64,000 bases of DNA, from the NCBI GenBank assembly GCA_944332205.1, contig CALVJN010000001.1, positions 1 to 64,000 of the forward strand, written 5' to 3'. The translations under genes were made by a program, and so were the position numbers. Of the stretch, positions 17,608 through 26,101 are shown one piece after another. Source of the stretch: an uncultured Bacilli bacterium. Lineage in GTDB: Bacteria; Bacillota_I; Bacilli_A; RF39; UBA660. The notes below the pieces were generated by a model. The model ran no database searches and was not told the origin of the DNA. It saw nothing but the letters and a program-made list of their open reading frames with translations. Numbering within the stretch: the stretch's first letter is position 1; every line of letters starts with the position of its first letter.

Positions 17608-18042
17608 ATGAAAAGAAAAAAAATAATTTTAATTATTGTAATATTACTATTAGTGTTTACAGGGTGTAACAAAAAAAACAATAGTGACTATCTTATTGAA
17701 ATAGATTATAAAGAATTCAAAGAAAAAAGAGAAAATAAAGAAACGTTCTTTTTTGAAGTTATCCAAGATGGTTGTTCAGCTTGCATGTCATATTCACCAA
17801 TATTAAAAGAAACATTAACTGAATATAAAATAGTTGGTTATCAATTAAACATATCCAATATGACTAATGAAGAATATGATGAATTCCAATTAGAATTCAA
17901 AATATCTGGTACTCCAACAACTATATTTTTAACAGAAGGAGAAGAAATTTCAAAAATGCAAAGAATATCTGGCAAAACAACAAAAGCTAAAACTATTTCA
18001 AAACTAACTGCTAATGGTTATATAAAAGATACTGAAAATTAA
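17608..18042 (+). CDS. Thioredoxin-like lipoprotein with a CxxC site
   Basis: 144 residues from ATG 17608. The in-frame GTG at 17599 falls in the GAGGTG ribosome site. The lipobox ends FTGC near residue 19. The mature domain is thioredoxin-like: a DGCSACMSY segment carries the redox CxxC, and SGTPTTIFL has the cis-proline expected opposite it. It likely acts outside the membrane as a thiol oxidoreductase. It is divergent from an operon of exceptionally Cys-rich secreted proteins, so it may help fold them. That link is inferred from proximity. Confidence 0.75.
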   Translation: MKRKKIILIIVILLLVFTGCNKKNNSDYLIEIDYKEFKEKRENKETFFFEVIQDGCSACMSYSPILKETLTEYKIVGYQLNISNMTNEEYDEFQLEFKISGTPTTIFLTEGEEISKMQRISGKTTKAKTISKLTANGYIKDTEN

Positions 18043-18068
18043 AAAGATTTGAAAAACAAATCTTTTTT
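18041..18068 (+). terminator. Bidirectional terminator between convergent genes
   Basis: Stem AAAAAGATTTG (18041-18051) and CAAATCTTTTT (18057-18067). It provides a T-run for the plus-strand lipoprotein gene and, by its complement, for the minus-strand lipid kinase gene, whose stop lies in the second arm. Confidence 0.8.
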
Positions 18069-18987
18069 ACTTTATAAATAACTTATCAATATTAGTCTTA
18101 GGAATCATTATTTGCACATTACTATTAACTTTTATTTCAACCTCATCTTTATCTACTTCAAGTTTCTCACCATCTATACACCAATTTACTTTATTTTGAT
18201 TATTTATTTTAATTTTTATATTATTAGCTTTGTAAAAACTAAATCCTGGAACATTAGATATATCTGTTTTCCTTAAATAATACAAAGTTTTTACAATATC
18301 TTTCCTTTTCTTCAGACTACAAAAAATTACTTCAACTCTATGATCATTAAGCTTGACATCGCGAAAAACATTATTAATACCAGCAATTCTAGTAGCATTA
18401 GCAACTAACATAAAAGAATATTTGCCATTATATTCCTTGTTATCAATAACATAAGATATTTCATGCATTTTAGTAAATCTCAACAAATCTTTTGCACCAT
18501 TTACTAAATAAGCTAAATAACCTATTTTTTTCTTAGAACTACGACTTGTTTCATATGGAATATTCATAAATTTTCCAAATCCAGCAACATATACAAACGG
18601 CTCATTGTCAATTGTACATATATCTATGTTTACAACTTTTCCACTCATTAGAAGATTCAAATTATTTATTATATTTTTACCATAGCCAAACATTTTTCCA
18701 ACATCATTTGTTGTACCAACCGGTATATGAGCAAGAACTAATCTTTTATTCCGTTTAAAATTACCTCGCATTGATTCGTTAAAAGTGCCATCGCCACCCA
18801 ATGAAATAACAAGATCTATATTATCTTCTAAAGATGAAACTATTTCAACTATATTTCCTTGATATTTAGAACAAATAAAATCAACATTATAATTATTAGC
18901 ATTTAAAATTTGTTTAAACTTATCAATAAAATTACTTTTATTTTTCTTACCACTATTTGGATTATATATAACAACACATTTTTTCAT
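18067..18987 (-). CDS. Diacylglycerol/lipid kinase family protein (DgkB/YegS type)
   Basis: 306 residues from ATG 18987. The DAGK catalytic N-domain begins VVIYNPNSGK and has the nucleotide-binding GGDGTFNE near 82-89. The C-terminal beta-sandwich includes WCIDGE, typical of YegS/DgkB. The predicted reaction is ATP-dependent phosphorylation of diacylglycerol or a related lipid at the membrane, recycling it into phosphatidate. It is the last gene of an operon with an ABC transporter and a pentapeptide protein, overlapping or abutting the permease gene. The substrate could be another lipid. Confidence 0.88.
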   Translation of the reverse strand: MKKCVVIYNPNSGKKNKSNFIDKFKQILNANNYNVDFICSKYQGNIVEIVSSLEDNIDLVISLGGDGTFNESMRGNFKRNKRLVLAHIPVGTTNDVGKMFGYGKNIINNLNLLMSGKVVNIDICTIDNEPFVYVAGFGKFMNIPYETSRSSKKKIGYLAYLVNGAKDLLRFTKMHEISYVIDNKEYNGKYSFMLVANATRIAGINNVFRDVKLNDHRVEVIFCSLKKRKDIVKTLYYLRKTDISNVPGFSFYKANNIKIKINNQNKVNWCIDGEKLEVDKDEVEIKVNSNVQIMIPKTNIDKLFIK

Positions 18988-18992
18988 ACAAA

Positions 18993-20312
18993 TCAACTCT
19001 TTTTAGCAGCTTTAAACATTTTCTTCCACATTTTGTCTGTAGAATAATTAAGTATACCAATCTTATATATACGTAAACCATATTTAGATAAAAAGTAAAT
19101 AAAAATAAACATTATTACTATAGATATAAATGAATCAATGATTCCAATCTGTCCTATAATCAAAAGCGCAGGTGAAAGAAGACACGATATAAGTGGAACA
19201 TAACTTAAAAATTTAATAAAAATACTTCCTTCAAACATTCCAGCCATTACAGATAAATAATAACTAATTAAGCAAATAATAATAATTGGTGTTTGAACTT
19301 GTTGATAATCTTCAACATTTACAGTCATACTCGCTAGTACACTAGCTAACAATGAATAAGCAATAAAAGATAATATCATAAGTATTATTGTAATTGGAAC
19401 TATATAAAATAATTTTTCTATTAATCCAGAATTACTAATAGTAGATAATACACTTCCTATTTCGCCTGTTATAATATTAGCACCACCTGTTATATTTCTA
19501 ATAAAAAGTCCTATAGCGCCATAAATAAAGACCAACACAGCTTGAAATATAACAAATAAATTATTTGTTACTAATTTTGAAAACAAATGAACTTTAGCCG
19601 AAACATTAGAAATAATAACTTCCATACTTCTAGTGGTTTTTTCTTCATTTATTTCACCACCTATTAATTGTACAAGAAGAAGTATTAACATAAAGAAAGG
19701 TAAAATTAAAGTTGGAAAAACTACTGTCATAATAGTATTCATATTTTCTTCCTCAGTATTCTTACCTTCATCTAAAATTATTCTCTCAATAACAGGAGCT
19801 TTTGAAATTTGATTTAATTCGTTAATATCAATATCGCTATTTTTTAAAGCTAAAGAATATTTTGTATTATTTATACTTTGAACTATACTTTGATAAGTAA
19901 GCATATCAATGTAACCATCACTTATAACAGATGCACTCAAATAATTTATATCATCATTTTTAAATTCAATGATAATATCACTTTTATTTTCAATTTCCTT
20001 TTTTAAAATATCTAGAGTTTTATCACTTATTAGCGCAATATTTACTTTTTCATTATTTTCTTCAGAGTTTTCATCAAAAATATTAATAGTTTCATAGTTG
20101 TTTTTAAAAGTTTCAAAAGATTCATTAGTATTATCGATCACATAAATATTAACATTTTCATTAAAATCACCGCCAAAAAAATTAATAATACTATCAATAT
20201 TTATAACAGTTATCAATAATACAACTAAAACAATATTTGAAATAATAAAAGCTTTAGATTTTAGTTTTTTCTTAAGACCATAGTTTACTAAAAACATAAA
20301 TTTTCTCATCAT
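18993..20312 (-). CDS. ABC-2 type transporter permease (NatB-like)
   Basis: 439-residue permease. There is an N-terminal TM (about 24-44), a large extracellular loop (about 50-190), then five or so TM segments (about 208-415), the layout of NatB/YhaP-like exporters. GGEINEEKTTRSMEVI near 219-234 is the usual signature after the first core TM. It pairs with the ATPase gene, whose stop overlaps this start (ATGATGA). It exports an unknown substrate; sodium or antimicrobial extrusion are known for relatives. Confidence 0.88.
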   Translation of the reverse strand: MMRKFMFLVNYGLKKKLKSKAFIISNIVLVVLLITVINIDSIINFFGGDFNENVNIYVIDNTNESFETFKNNYETINIFDENSEENNEKVNIALISDKTLDILKKEIENKSDIIIEFKNDDINYLSASVISDGYIDMLTYQSIVQSINNTKYSLALKNSDIDINELNQISKAPVIERIILDEGKNTEEENMNTIMTVVFPTLILPFFMLILLLVQLIGGEINEEKTTRSMEVIISNVSAKVHLFSKLVTNNLFVIFQAVLVFIYGAIGLFIRNITGGANIITGEIGSVLSTISNSGLIEKLFYIVPITIILMILSFIAYSLLASVLASMTVNVEDYQQVQTPIIIICLISYYLSVMAGMFEGSIFIKFLSYVPLISCLLSPALLIIGQIGIIDSFISIVIMFIFIYFLSKYGLRIYKIGILNYSTDKMWKKMFKAAKKS

Positions 20313-21199
20313 TTTGCTTCACCTACTTTTGCAATAAAGATTTCGTTTAAACTAGCTTCTTCAACTAAAAATTTAGTTATATTGCATTTAGAAATCTTCT
20401 TAAACACTTTAGGAACAACTTCATCACTTTCTATTTTTACAGTATAATCATCAATATTTTTTATTACATCAATTACCCCAGAAACTTTTTTTATTTCCTC
20501 AATATCAATATCTCCTTTTATAAATATGTTCTTTTTTCGATAATCTTTTTTTATGTCTTTTATATACCCTTCTAAAATACTTTTACCTTTTACTAAAATA
20601 ACTAACTTTTCACAAAATTCTTCAATATGTTCCATTTGATGTGATGAGAAAATTATAGAACAACCTTTTTTTTGAAGTTTTCTTATATATTTTTTGAACA
20701 ATTCTACATTTATTGGATCAAGACCAGTAAATGGTTCATCTAAAATCAATAATTTTGGATCATTTATCACTGCTGATATAAATTGAATTTTTTGTTGATT
20801 ACCTTTTGATAATTCTTTTATTTTTCTATTTTTATACTCTAAAATTTCAAATTCTTTTAACAACGTATCTAATTTTTTTAAAATTTCATCTTCTTCCATT
20901 CCTTTTAACGATCCATAAAAAATAATTTGCTCCTTTACTGTCATCTTAGTAAGAAGACTGCGTTCCTCCGTTAAAAATCCAATTTTATCAGTTATACTAT
21001 AGTCAATTTTTTTTCCATCTAATAATACACTACCACTATCGCAGTCTAACAATCCCATTATAATTCTAAATGTTGTAGTCTTTCCAGCACCATTTTCACC
21101 TAAAAGTCCGAAAATCTCACCATTCTCAACTTCAAATGACAAATTATTTACAGCACAATTTTTACCATAATATTTAACTATATTTTTTACACTTAACAT
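20309..21199 (-). CDS. ABC transporter ATP-binding protein (NatA-like)
   Basis: 296-residue ABC ATPase. Walker A is GLLGENGAGKTTT near 32-44, the signature is LSKGNQQKIQF near 129, and Walker B is LLILDEPFTGLDP near 150, with the H-loop in SSHQMEHI. A C-terminal extension of about 80 residues is typical of ABC-2 exporter ATPases. It is co-transcribed with the permease and lies 7 nt after the pentapeptide gene. It powers export by the neighbouring permease. Confidence 0.93.
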   Translation of the reverse strand: MLSVKNIVKYYGKNCAVNNLSFEVENGEIFGLLGENGAGKTTTFRIIMGLLDCDSGSVLLDGKKIDYSITDKIGFLTEERSLLTKMTVKEQIIFYGSLKGMEEDEILKKLDTLLKEFEILEYKNRKIKELSKGNQQKIQFISAVINDPKLLILDEPFTGLDPINVELFKKYIRKLQKKGCSIIFSSHQMEHIEEFCEKLVILVKGKSILEGYIKDIKKDYRKKNIFIKGDIDIEEIKKVSGVIDVIKNIDDYTVKIESDEVVPKVFKKISKCNITKFLVEEASLNEIFIAKVGEAK

Positions 21200-21206
21200 A
21201 TTATCA

Positions 21207-21839
21207 CTATCCTTCTATAACTATTCCCAACATTTTAGCAACCATACATGCTTGATAGCTATTTAGTATGGCACCTTTAAGATCCTTGGGATCAATAATT
21301 ATCCCATCAATGTTATTATTTGAAAAGTTAATCTTATTTAAATTACACTTAACAAATTCTACACTAATCATATCACATTCATCAAAATAAATAAAAGAAA
21401 ATTTATTTTCTAAGAATCTTCCTTCATCTAAGACACTATTATTAAATTCTACTTTTTGCATCTTATTATTAGCAAAATTTATATATTTTAACATACCATT
21501 AAAACTGATATTCTGAAACGAAGAATTAAAAAAATTACTTCCTAACAATTTACAATTTTTAAATTGACATCTAATAAAAGAGCACAATTCAAAATTGGAA
21601 TTAGAAAAATCACAATTATTAAATACAATATCAACAAAATAAACGTTATAAAAATTACTATTAAGAATTTTTAAGTTATCAAAATAACATTCATTGAATT
21701 CTATAGCATTTATTCTTAATTTATTATGTTCTTCTAAAGAAAACATGCTATTATAAATTTTACTTTCTTTTAAAGCATCATCTAATTTTATAGAAAATAA
21801 TTTATTTTCAATTTTTGGATAACTAATTAAAGACTGCAT
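21207..21839 (-). CDS. Pentapeptide-repeat-like protein
   Basis: 210 residues with relaxed pentapeptide repeats, A/C/S-N/D-F/L-x-x, across about 48-185 (for example CDFSNSNFELCSF, CKLLGSNFFNSSF, CNLNKINFSNNNI). These predict a right-handed quadrilateral beta-helix. The C-terminus is a short helix. Such proteins can shield DNA gyrase or act as scaffolds. Here it heads an ABC exporter/lipid kinase operon, so an accessory or immunity-like role is conceivable but not shown. GGTGAT precedes the ATG. Confidence 0.75.
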   Translation of the reverse strand: MQSLISYPKIENKLFSIKLDDALKESKIYNSMFSLEEHNKLRINAIEFNECYFDNLKILNSNFYNVYFVDIVFNNCDFSNSNFELCSFIRCQFKNCKLLGSNFFNSSFQNISFNGMLKYINFANNKMQKVEFNNSVLDEGRFLENKFSFIYFDECDMISVEFVKCNLNKINFSNNNIDGIIIDPKDLKGAILNSYQACMVAKMLGIVIEG

Positions 21840-21896
21840 ATTATCACCAATTAAATTATATATATAATATTATAATAAATCAATTATATAAAAACT

Positions 21897-21925
21897 AAAA
21901 AGAGTTTATTTCATAAACTCTTTTT
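21897..21925 (-). terminator. Terminator after the M23-like gene
   Basis: Perfect 13-bp stem AAAAAGAGTTTAT / ATAAACTCTTTTT with a 3-nt loop, giving a T-run in both directions. It lies between the M23-like gene and the pentapeptide operon. Confidence 0.85.
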
Positions 21926-21940
21926 AGAATAACTTTAACT

Positions 21941-22846
21941 TTATTTATTATACATATTAAAAACTTTTTTTACCCAATAAGTAACAATTGTAAATAACTT
22001 ATTATAAAAATTGGAATTTTCATTTTTATCTTTTTCCTCTTCTTCTTTAAGATAGACGTTAATAAGTTCTTTTTGATAAAGAATGTACCCTATTTCTATG
22101 TTATACCAAATATAATCACCATTATCTATTTTTTCTATATAATTATAAAAACCTTTTTTTATATACCCTATAACTTCTGAATCTAAACTTGGAGTTTTAT
22201 AACATTTTATATTTGAAGCTATAATTTCAATTTGATTTTTTAATGAATTCTTCTCAACAGGTATTCCTATAACACTAATTTCTTTTGGTACATCTATAAA
22301 ATTACTTCCTTGAGAATTAATAATACTTGTAAATTCTCTATCTACATAAAAAGCTTCTTCTGGCAATAAAGACTTATCATAAGTAAAACACCACGAACCA
22401 TTAGAATTTTGTAAAAGACCATAATATTTGCCTAAATTTGCTGTAATATGAAAATGATTTCCTGTAGCAATGCCATCTTTTCCTTCTAATAAAATCATAT
22501 TTCCTTTTTCAATTATTTGCCCCTTAGAAATCTGTTTTAAATTCTCCTCATTCATATGAGTTAACGTTAAAAATAAATAATCAGCCTCTTCTTTATATGG
22601 CATATATAATTTATTAACAGATTTTAATCTAACAGAATTAGTTATATTACTGTTAATTCCTAAAACTTCTTCTACAATAAAATCATTTTGTGGAATAAAA
22701 AAATCTTGATTTATATCTTTACCAGCTTCATCCCAAGGTTTATCACTATAATTGCTGCTTTTTTTCCAATGAAAAATATGATTTCCCTGATTCCAATTTT
22801 GAGTTATATTCATTGTTTTAAATGGATATATTGCATATTCCTTAAT
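21941..22846 (-). CDS. M23-like peptidase-fold/SH3 protein, probable ATT start
   Basis: About 301 residues if started at ATT 22844-22846, or 290 from ATG 22813. The N-terminal part is degenerate M23 (LytM)-like. An FHWKKSSNYSDKPWDEAGKD stretch could supply the first His/Asp ligands, and ATGNHFHI supplies the HxH. LKQISKGQIIEKGNMILLEG is the usual turn before that motif. An SH3-like domain follows (about 200-265, NIKCYKTPSLDSEVIGYIKKG), and then an amphipathic tail. This combination is typical of wall hydrolases, including lysin-like ones, but no signal peptide is seen. The strong AAGGAGGG site is placed for the ATT, not for the ATG. It is monocistronic with its own terminator. Confidence 0.6.
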   Translation of the reverse strand: MKEYAIYPFKTMNITQNWNQGNHIFHWKKSSNYSDKPWDEAGKDINQDFFIPQNDFIVEEVLGINSNITNSVRLKSVNKLYMPYKEEADYLFLTLTHMNEENLKQISKGQIIEKGNMILLEGKDGIATGNHFHITANLGKYYGLLQNSNGSWCFTYDKSLLPEEAFYVDREFTSIINSQGSNFIDVPKEISVIGIPVEKNSLKNQIEIIASNIKCYKTPSLDSEVIGYIKKGFYNYIEKIDNGDYIWYNIEIGYILYQKELINVYLKEEEEKDKNENSNFYNKLFTIVTYWVKKVFNMYNK

Positions 22847-22978
22847 ATTATCCCTCCTTCATAATAATTTATGTTCCATAAAAAGAAAAAACTATTATAA
22901 AGGTTTAACAAAATGCATATAAAATTTAATAAAATAATTATTAAATAAAAATTTAAATTACTAGAACTAAATTGCAAA

Positions 22979-23003
22979 ATAAAAGCGTTGAATAAACAAC
23001 GCT
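22979..23003 (-). terminator. tRNA-Ala terminator
   Basis: Stem AGCGTTG / CAACGCT (22984-22990 with 22997-23003), followed on the minus strand by TTTTATTTT, 11 nt past the tRNA 3' end. Confidence 0.8.
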
Positions 23004-23013
23004 AAAATCAATA

Positions 23014-23089
23014 TGGTGGAGCATAGCGGGATCGAACCGCTGACCTCCACGGTGCAAACGTGGCGCTCTCCCAGCTGAGCTAATGCCCC
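23014..23089 (-). tRNA. tRNA-Ala (TGC anticodon)
   Basis: 76-nt cloverleaf with the 3' CCA encoded in DNA. The acceptor pairs GGGGCAT with ATGCTCC and has discriminator A. The D-arm is AGCTCAGCTGGGAGAGC, the anticodon loop is in CGTTTGCACCG and reads TGC, and the T-arm GCGGTTCGATCCCGC is canonical. It has its own promoter and terminator. Confidence 0.97.
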
Positions 23090-23108
23090 AAATACAAGCA
23101 ACAAAGAA

Positions 23109-23138
23109 ATAATATCACGAAACATATACAAATGTCAA
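23109..23138 (-). promoter_or_regulatory. Promoter of tRNA-Ala
   Basis: Minus strand TTGACA (23133-23138), 18-nt spacer, TATTAT (23109-23114), about 20 nt before the mature 5' end. Confidence 0.65.
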
Positions 23139-23428
23139 TAATTTTAATTTATTTTTTCAAATTTACACATAAAATCGTTAATAATCATAAATAGCAAAAA
23201 ATATAAAATTACATATATTTACAATTTTAACAACCTAAATTAATTACTAATAAAATATCATAATAAAATTTAAAATTTTTAATAATCTTTCTTCATTACT
23301 TTACTTTAAAAATATATAACACAATTAAAAATCATAAAATTACATTTTACAAACTTTTTAATTAAAGTTAATTATATACTTAATAATAAATTAATATATT
23401 TTAATTTGAATTATATACCTAAATTTAT
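23139..23428. other. AT-rich non-coding gap
   Basis: About 290 nt upstream of the tRNA promoter and downstream of the minus-strand gene ending at 23429. It is almost entirely A/T. I see no open frame with a ribosome site, no strong hairpin with a T-run and no RNA gene. Confidence 0.5.
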
Positions 23429-24655
23429 TTACCTAATATAAACATCATAGATATTATTAAAATTGTATTTAAATTCTTCTCTTTTTACTAAAGAAGTAAT
23501 ACCATATTCATCATATCTATATAAATAATCATCAGCTATGAAATAAATTCTATCATTTTTTACTTTTACTTCTTTAGCATTATCATTTTTAAATAAATAA
23601 ATTGGACTATCTAAATAATTTTTATAAACTTTATAAAAAATACCATCTTTTAAATAGATTGCATAAGTATTAAATTTAAATATTAAATCATAATCTATAC
23701 TATCATATTCAGAAGTATCTTCTGAAAATTTAATTATATCATCTTTTAATTCATAAACACTTATCTCACTAAATACACCATTCTGATAATTAACTCCTTT
23801 TGAATTTTTATCACCAACAATTGAAACTTTACCATTAACAGGATCAATAGCATATTGTATTAAATTACTCTTGTCAAAAAAATAAAGTTTATCATCATGT
23901 ATACCATTAATATATAATTGTTTTGAAATAGGATTAGAAAATTCAATATCTTTTATAACACCGCTTTCTATATCAAAAATCAAATAAATATTATATTCAG
24001 GATTAGAACTCATTTTTGGTATCAAATAATAATTATCAACTAATACACCTAAATCATTTTTATAATTATCATATACAGAAAAAGGAAGTAATTCTTCTAG
24101 TTCTTTATCAAATTTTATAATATTTTTATAATTATATACAACAAATATTTCATCATCATAAATATATCCACTATTAATATATAAATCAGATATTTCACTT
24201 GTTTTATCATCATCAAAAGAAACATTTGACAACAAATTAGGAATGCCGTTTAAATATTCATCAAAACCATCAATATCTTTAAAAATATAAGAAGAATAAA
24301 ATTCACCATTTTTTGAGCATAATGGCATACTTGATTTCTGATCATTTATATATATTAAAGAAAGACACGAAACACTATCATTGTTAAACACTTTAACATC
24401 CTTAATTACCTCTTTCTGTTTATTAAAATAATTATTATTTTGAAATAAAAAGTTAATACCATTAAAGTCAATATCAAAAAAATAATAATCTTCACCTTTA
24501 ACCTTTCTATATATTTCATCAACATAAAAAGTTCCAGAATCATTTTCAATTATATATTCAACTTCATGTTCAACTTTTAAATAATTAATTAACAATTGAA
24601 AGCTAAATGCAAAAATTAAAATTAAAAATGAAATTGAAATAATTTTTTTAAGCAT
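23429..24655 (-). CDS. Signal-anchored protein, possible beta-propeller, unknown
   Basis: 408 residues. An N-terminal signal anchor (about 4-26) is followed by a wholly extracellular beta-rich part. Recurring units such as YIYDDEIFVVYNY, DDKLYFFDKSN, DRIYFIADDYLYRYDEYG and DGIFYKVYKNY suggest repeated four-stranded blades. Two cysteines (CLSL, PLCSKNG) could pair. No family is recognised and there are no catalytic residues. AAGGAGG precedes the ATG. It lies 11 nt downstream of holA, at the end of the long T4SS-associated gene string, so it may simply be the last gene of that transcript. Confidence 0.6.
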   Translation of the reverse strand: MLKKIISISFLILIFAFSFQLLINYLKVEHEVEYIIENDSGTFYVDEIYRKVKGEDYYFFDIDFNGINFLFQNNNYFNKQKEVIKDVKVFNNDSVSCLSLIYINDQKSSMPLCSKNGEFYSSYIFKDIDGFDEYLNGIPNLLSNVSFDDDKTSEISDLYINSGYIYDDEIFVVYNYKNIIKFDKELEELLPFSVYDNYKNDLGVLVDNYYLIPKMSSNPEYNIYLIFDIESGVIKDIEFSNPISKQLYINGIHDDKLYFFDKSNLIQYAIDPVNGKVSIVGDKNSKGVNYQNGVFSEISVYELKDDIIKFSEDTSEYDSIDYDLIFKFNTYAIYLKDGIFYKVYKNYLDSPIYLFKNDNAKEVKVKNDRIYFIADDYLYRYDEYGITSLVKREEFKYNFNNIYDVYIR

Positions 24656-24666
24656 GAAAAACCTCC

Positions 24667-25596
24667 TTATATTTTTAATAAAAACATTTCAAAAGCAAGA
24701 CTACTAGAAATATCACTACTTTTTATTTTATAATCAAGATCAGATAAATCATTTAAAAGCATAATAAGCTTTCTATAAGAAAAATTACAACAATTTTCTA
24801 ACGCAATCGTTACAGCTCTAAATTTAACATTCAACATTTTAGAAATTTCATTTACACTAATTCTATCATCATTGAGCAATTTTACACAATATAGTAACCT
24901 CAGTTGACTCGAAATGCCTGCTAATAATCCAACAATATCTTTTTCACTTTTAACAATTCTATAATAAATTTCAAAAATTTTATTATTATCTCTTTTAGCA
25001 ATTGCATTAACCAAATCAAAAACATTTTCGTCATAATCTTTTGCTACAAGCATATTTATATCATTAATACTAATGTTCTTATTTTCTTCATCAATTTTAT
25101 AAAGTTTAATTTTATCCAATTCATTAATAATTTTCTCATTATTATATAAACAATATTCAGCAAAATATTTAACTGTTTTATTATCCATAGAAAAATTATT
25201 TAATCTACTTTTAATTAAAATCTCAGACGAAAATTTCGAATCAACAATCTCCATATTAACTAAAAGTTTTTTTATTTCTTTTTTTTCACTTAACTTTGAA
25301 GCAACAAGTATTAAATAATTGTTGCTAGGATTATTTAAATATTTATCTAAATATTTAATATCATCATTACTTGCACCTTCTAAAAAGGAACAATTATAAC
25401 ATACTACAATTTTGCAATTAGACAAAAAATCATATGTATCTAACTCCTCAATCACATTATATAAAGAAGTCATTTCCAAATCATATTTAATTAATTGACT
25501 ATCATAATCTTTAATATTAGATAATATATTATTAATTTTAGCATCAATTACAACTTTATCCTCAGAGAGTATTAAAAAATTACGTTTAAAATTCAT
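24667..25596 (-). CDS. holA: DNA polymerase III delta subunit (clamp loader)
   Basis: 309-residue HolA-type protein. The N-terminal domain has VIEELDTYDFLSNCKIVVCYN at the place of the usual LxxxxLFSxxKLVVV pattern, then a helical lid and a C-terminal collar with GLLAGISSQLRLLYCVKLL and VKFRAVTIALENC. It opens and loads the beta clamp as part of the clamp loader complex. As is normal for delta, no active Walker motifs are present. It is diverged but length and helix pattern fit well. It lies downstream of the secretion genes with 45 nt to the PH-like gene. Confidence 0.8.
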   Translation of the reverse strand: MNFKRNFLILSEDKVVIDAKINNILSNIKDYDSQLIKYDLEMTSLYNVIEELDTYDFLSNCKIVVCYNCSFLEGASNDDIKYLDKYLNNPSNNYLILVASKLSEKKEIKKLLVNMEIVDSKFSSEILIKSRLNNFSMDNKTVKYFAEYCLYNNEKIINELDKIKLYKIDEENKNISINDINMLVAKDYDENVFDLVNAIAKRDNNKIFEIYYRIVKSEKDIVGLLAGISSQLRLLYCVKLLNDDRISVNEISKMLNVKFRAVTIALENCCNFSYRKLIMLLNDLSDLDYKIKSSDISSSLAFEMFLLKI

Positions 25597-25641
25597 AACA
25601 TCACCAATAAAATCCTAACAATAATAAGAAAAATAGAAAAT

Positions 25642-26088
25642 TTATTTTATCGAAGCCTTTTCTTTGTTTGAAAATTGTTTTTTTAATTTAAACATGTATT
25701 TACTTACATTTGTTTCAATTTCGGACATAGCATCTTTATCAATATTAGACACAAAAATTTTTTCTCGTATAGTATCAATACAAACTTTTCCCCAAATAAT
25801 TCTAGTTCTTACATTTAAATCATTAAACATATATGGCATAATCGAATCTAAAGCATAACCAAAAAACACCCTTTTTCTTCCAATAAGTATTCTCTTATTT
25901 GTTATAGCTATAACACATGTAGAAAAAAAATCATAAAACTTCTGACTTTTTTGCCCTGTAAACACATAATGTACAGTTTCATCATTATTTAAATGCTTAT
26001 CAATTACATCGGAATTTTTTTTCAAGCGCCAAGCAACTGTCAGTGGATATTTCTTTTTAAATTTTTTTGCACCTTCATAAATTGACAT
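25642..26088 (-). CDS. Bacterial PH-domain-like protein
   Basis: 148 residues, soluble. The core VHYVFTGQKSQKFYDFFSTCVIAITNKRILIG is the classic bacterial PH (bPH/YokE-like) signature, where the second strand reads TNKRIL. A basic N-terminus (KKFKKKYPL) and a lysine-rich C-terminus could bind membranes. These domains often report membrane or envelope state, but no partner is known. It lies between the J/thioredoxin-like fusion and holA with gaps under 50 nt. TAGGTG precedes the ATG. Confidence 0.7.
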   Translation of the reverse strand: MSIYEGAKKFKKKYPLTVAWRLKKNSDVIDKHLNNDETVHYVFTGQKSQKFYDFFSTCVIAITNKRILIGRKRVFFGYALDSIMPYMFNDLNVRTRIIWGKVCIDTIREKIFVSNIDKDAMSEIETNVSKYMFKLKKQFSNKEKASIK

Positions 26089-26101
26089 TATAACACCTAC
26101 T

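Noticed and set aside
21941-22846. Prophage lysin cassette
   Set aside because: The M23/SH3-like protein looks lysin-like, but no holin, tail or phage regulatory genes are nearby, and it stands alone with its own terminator.
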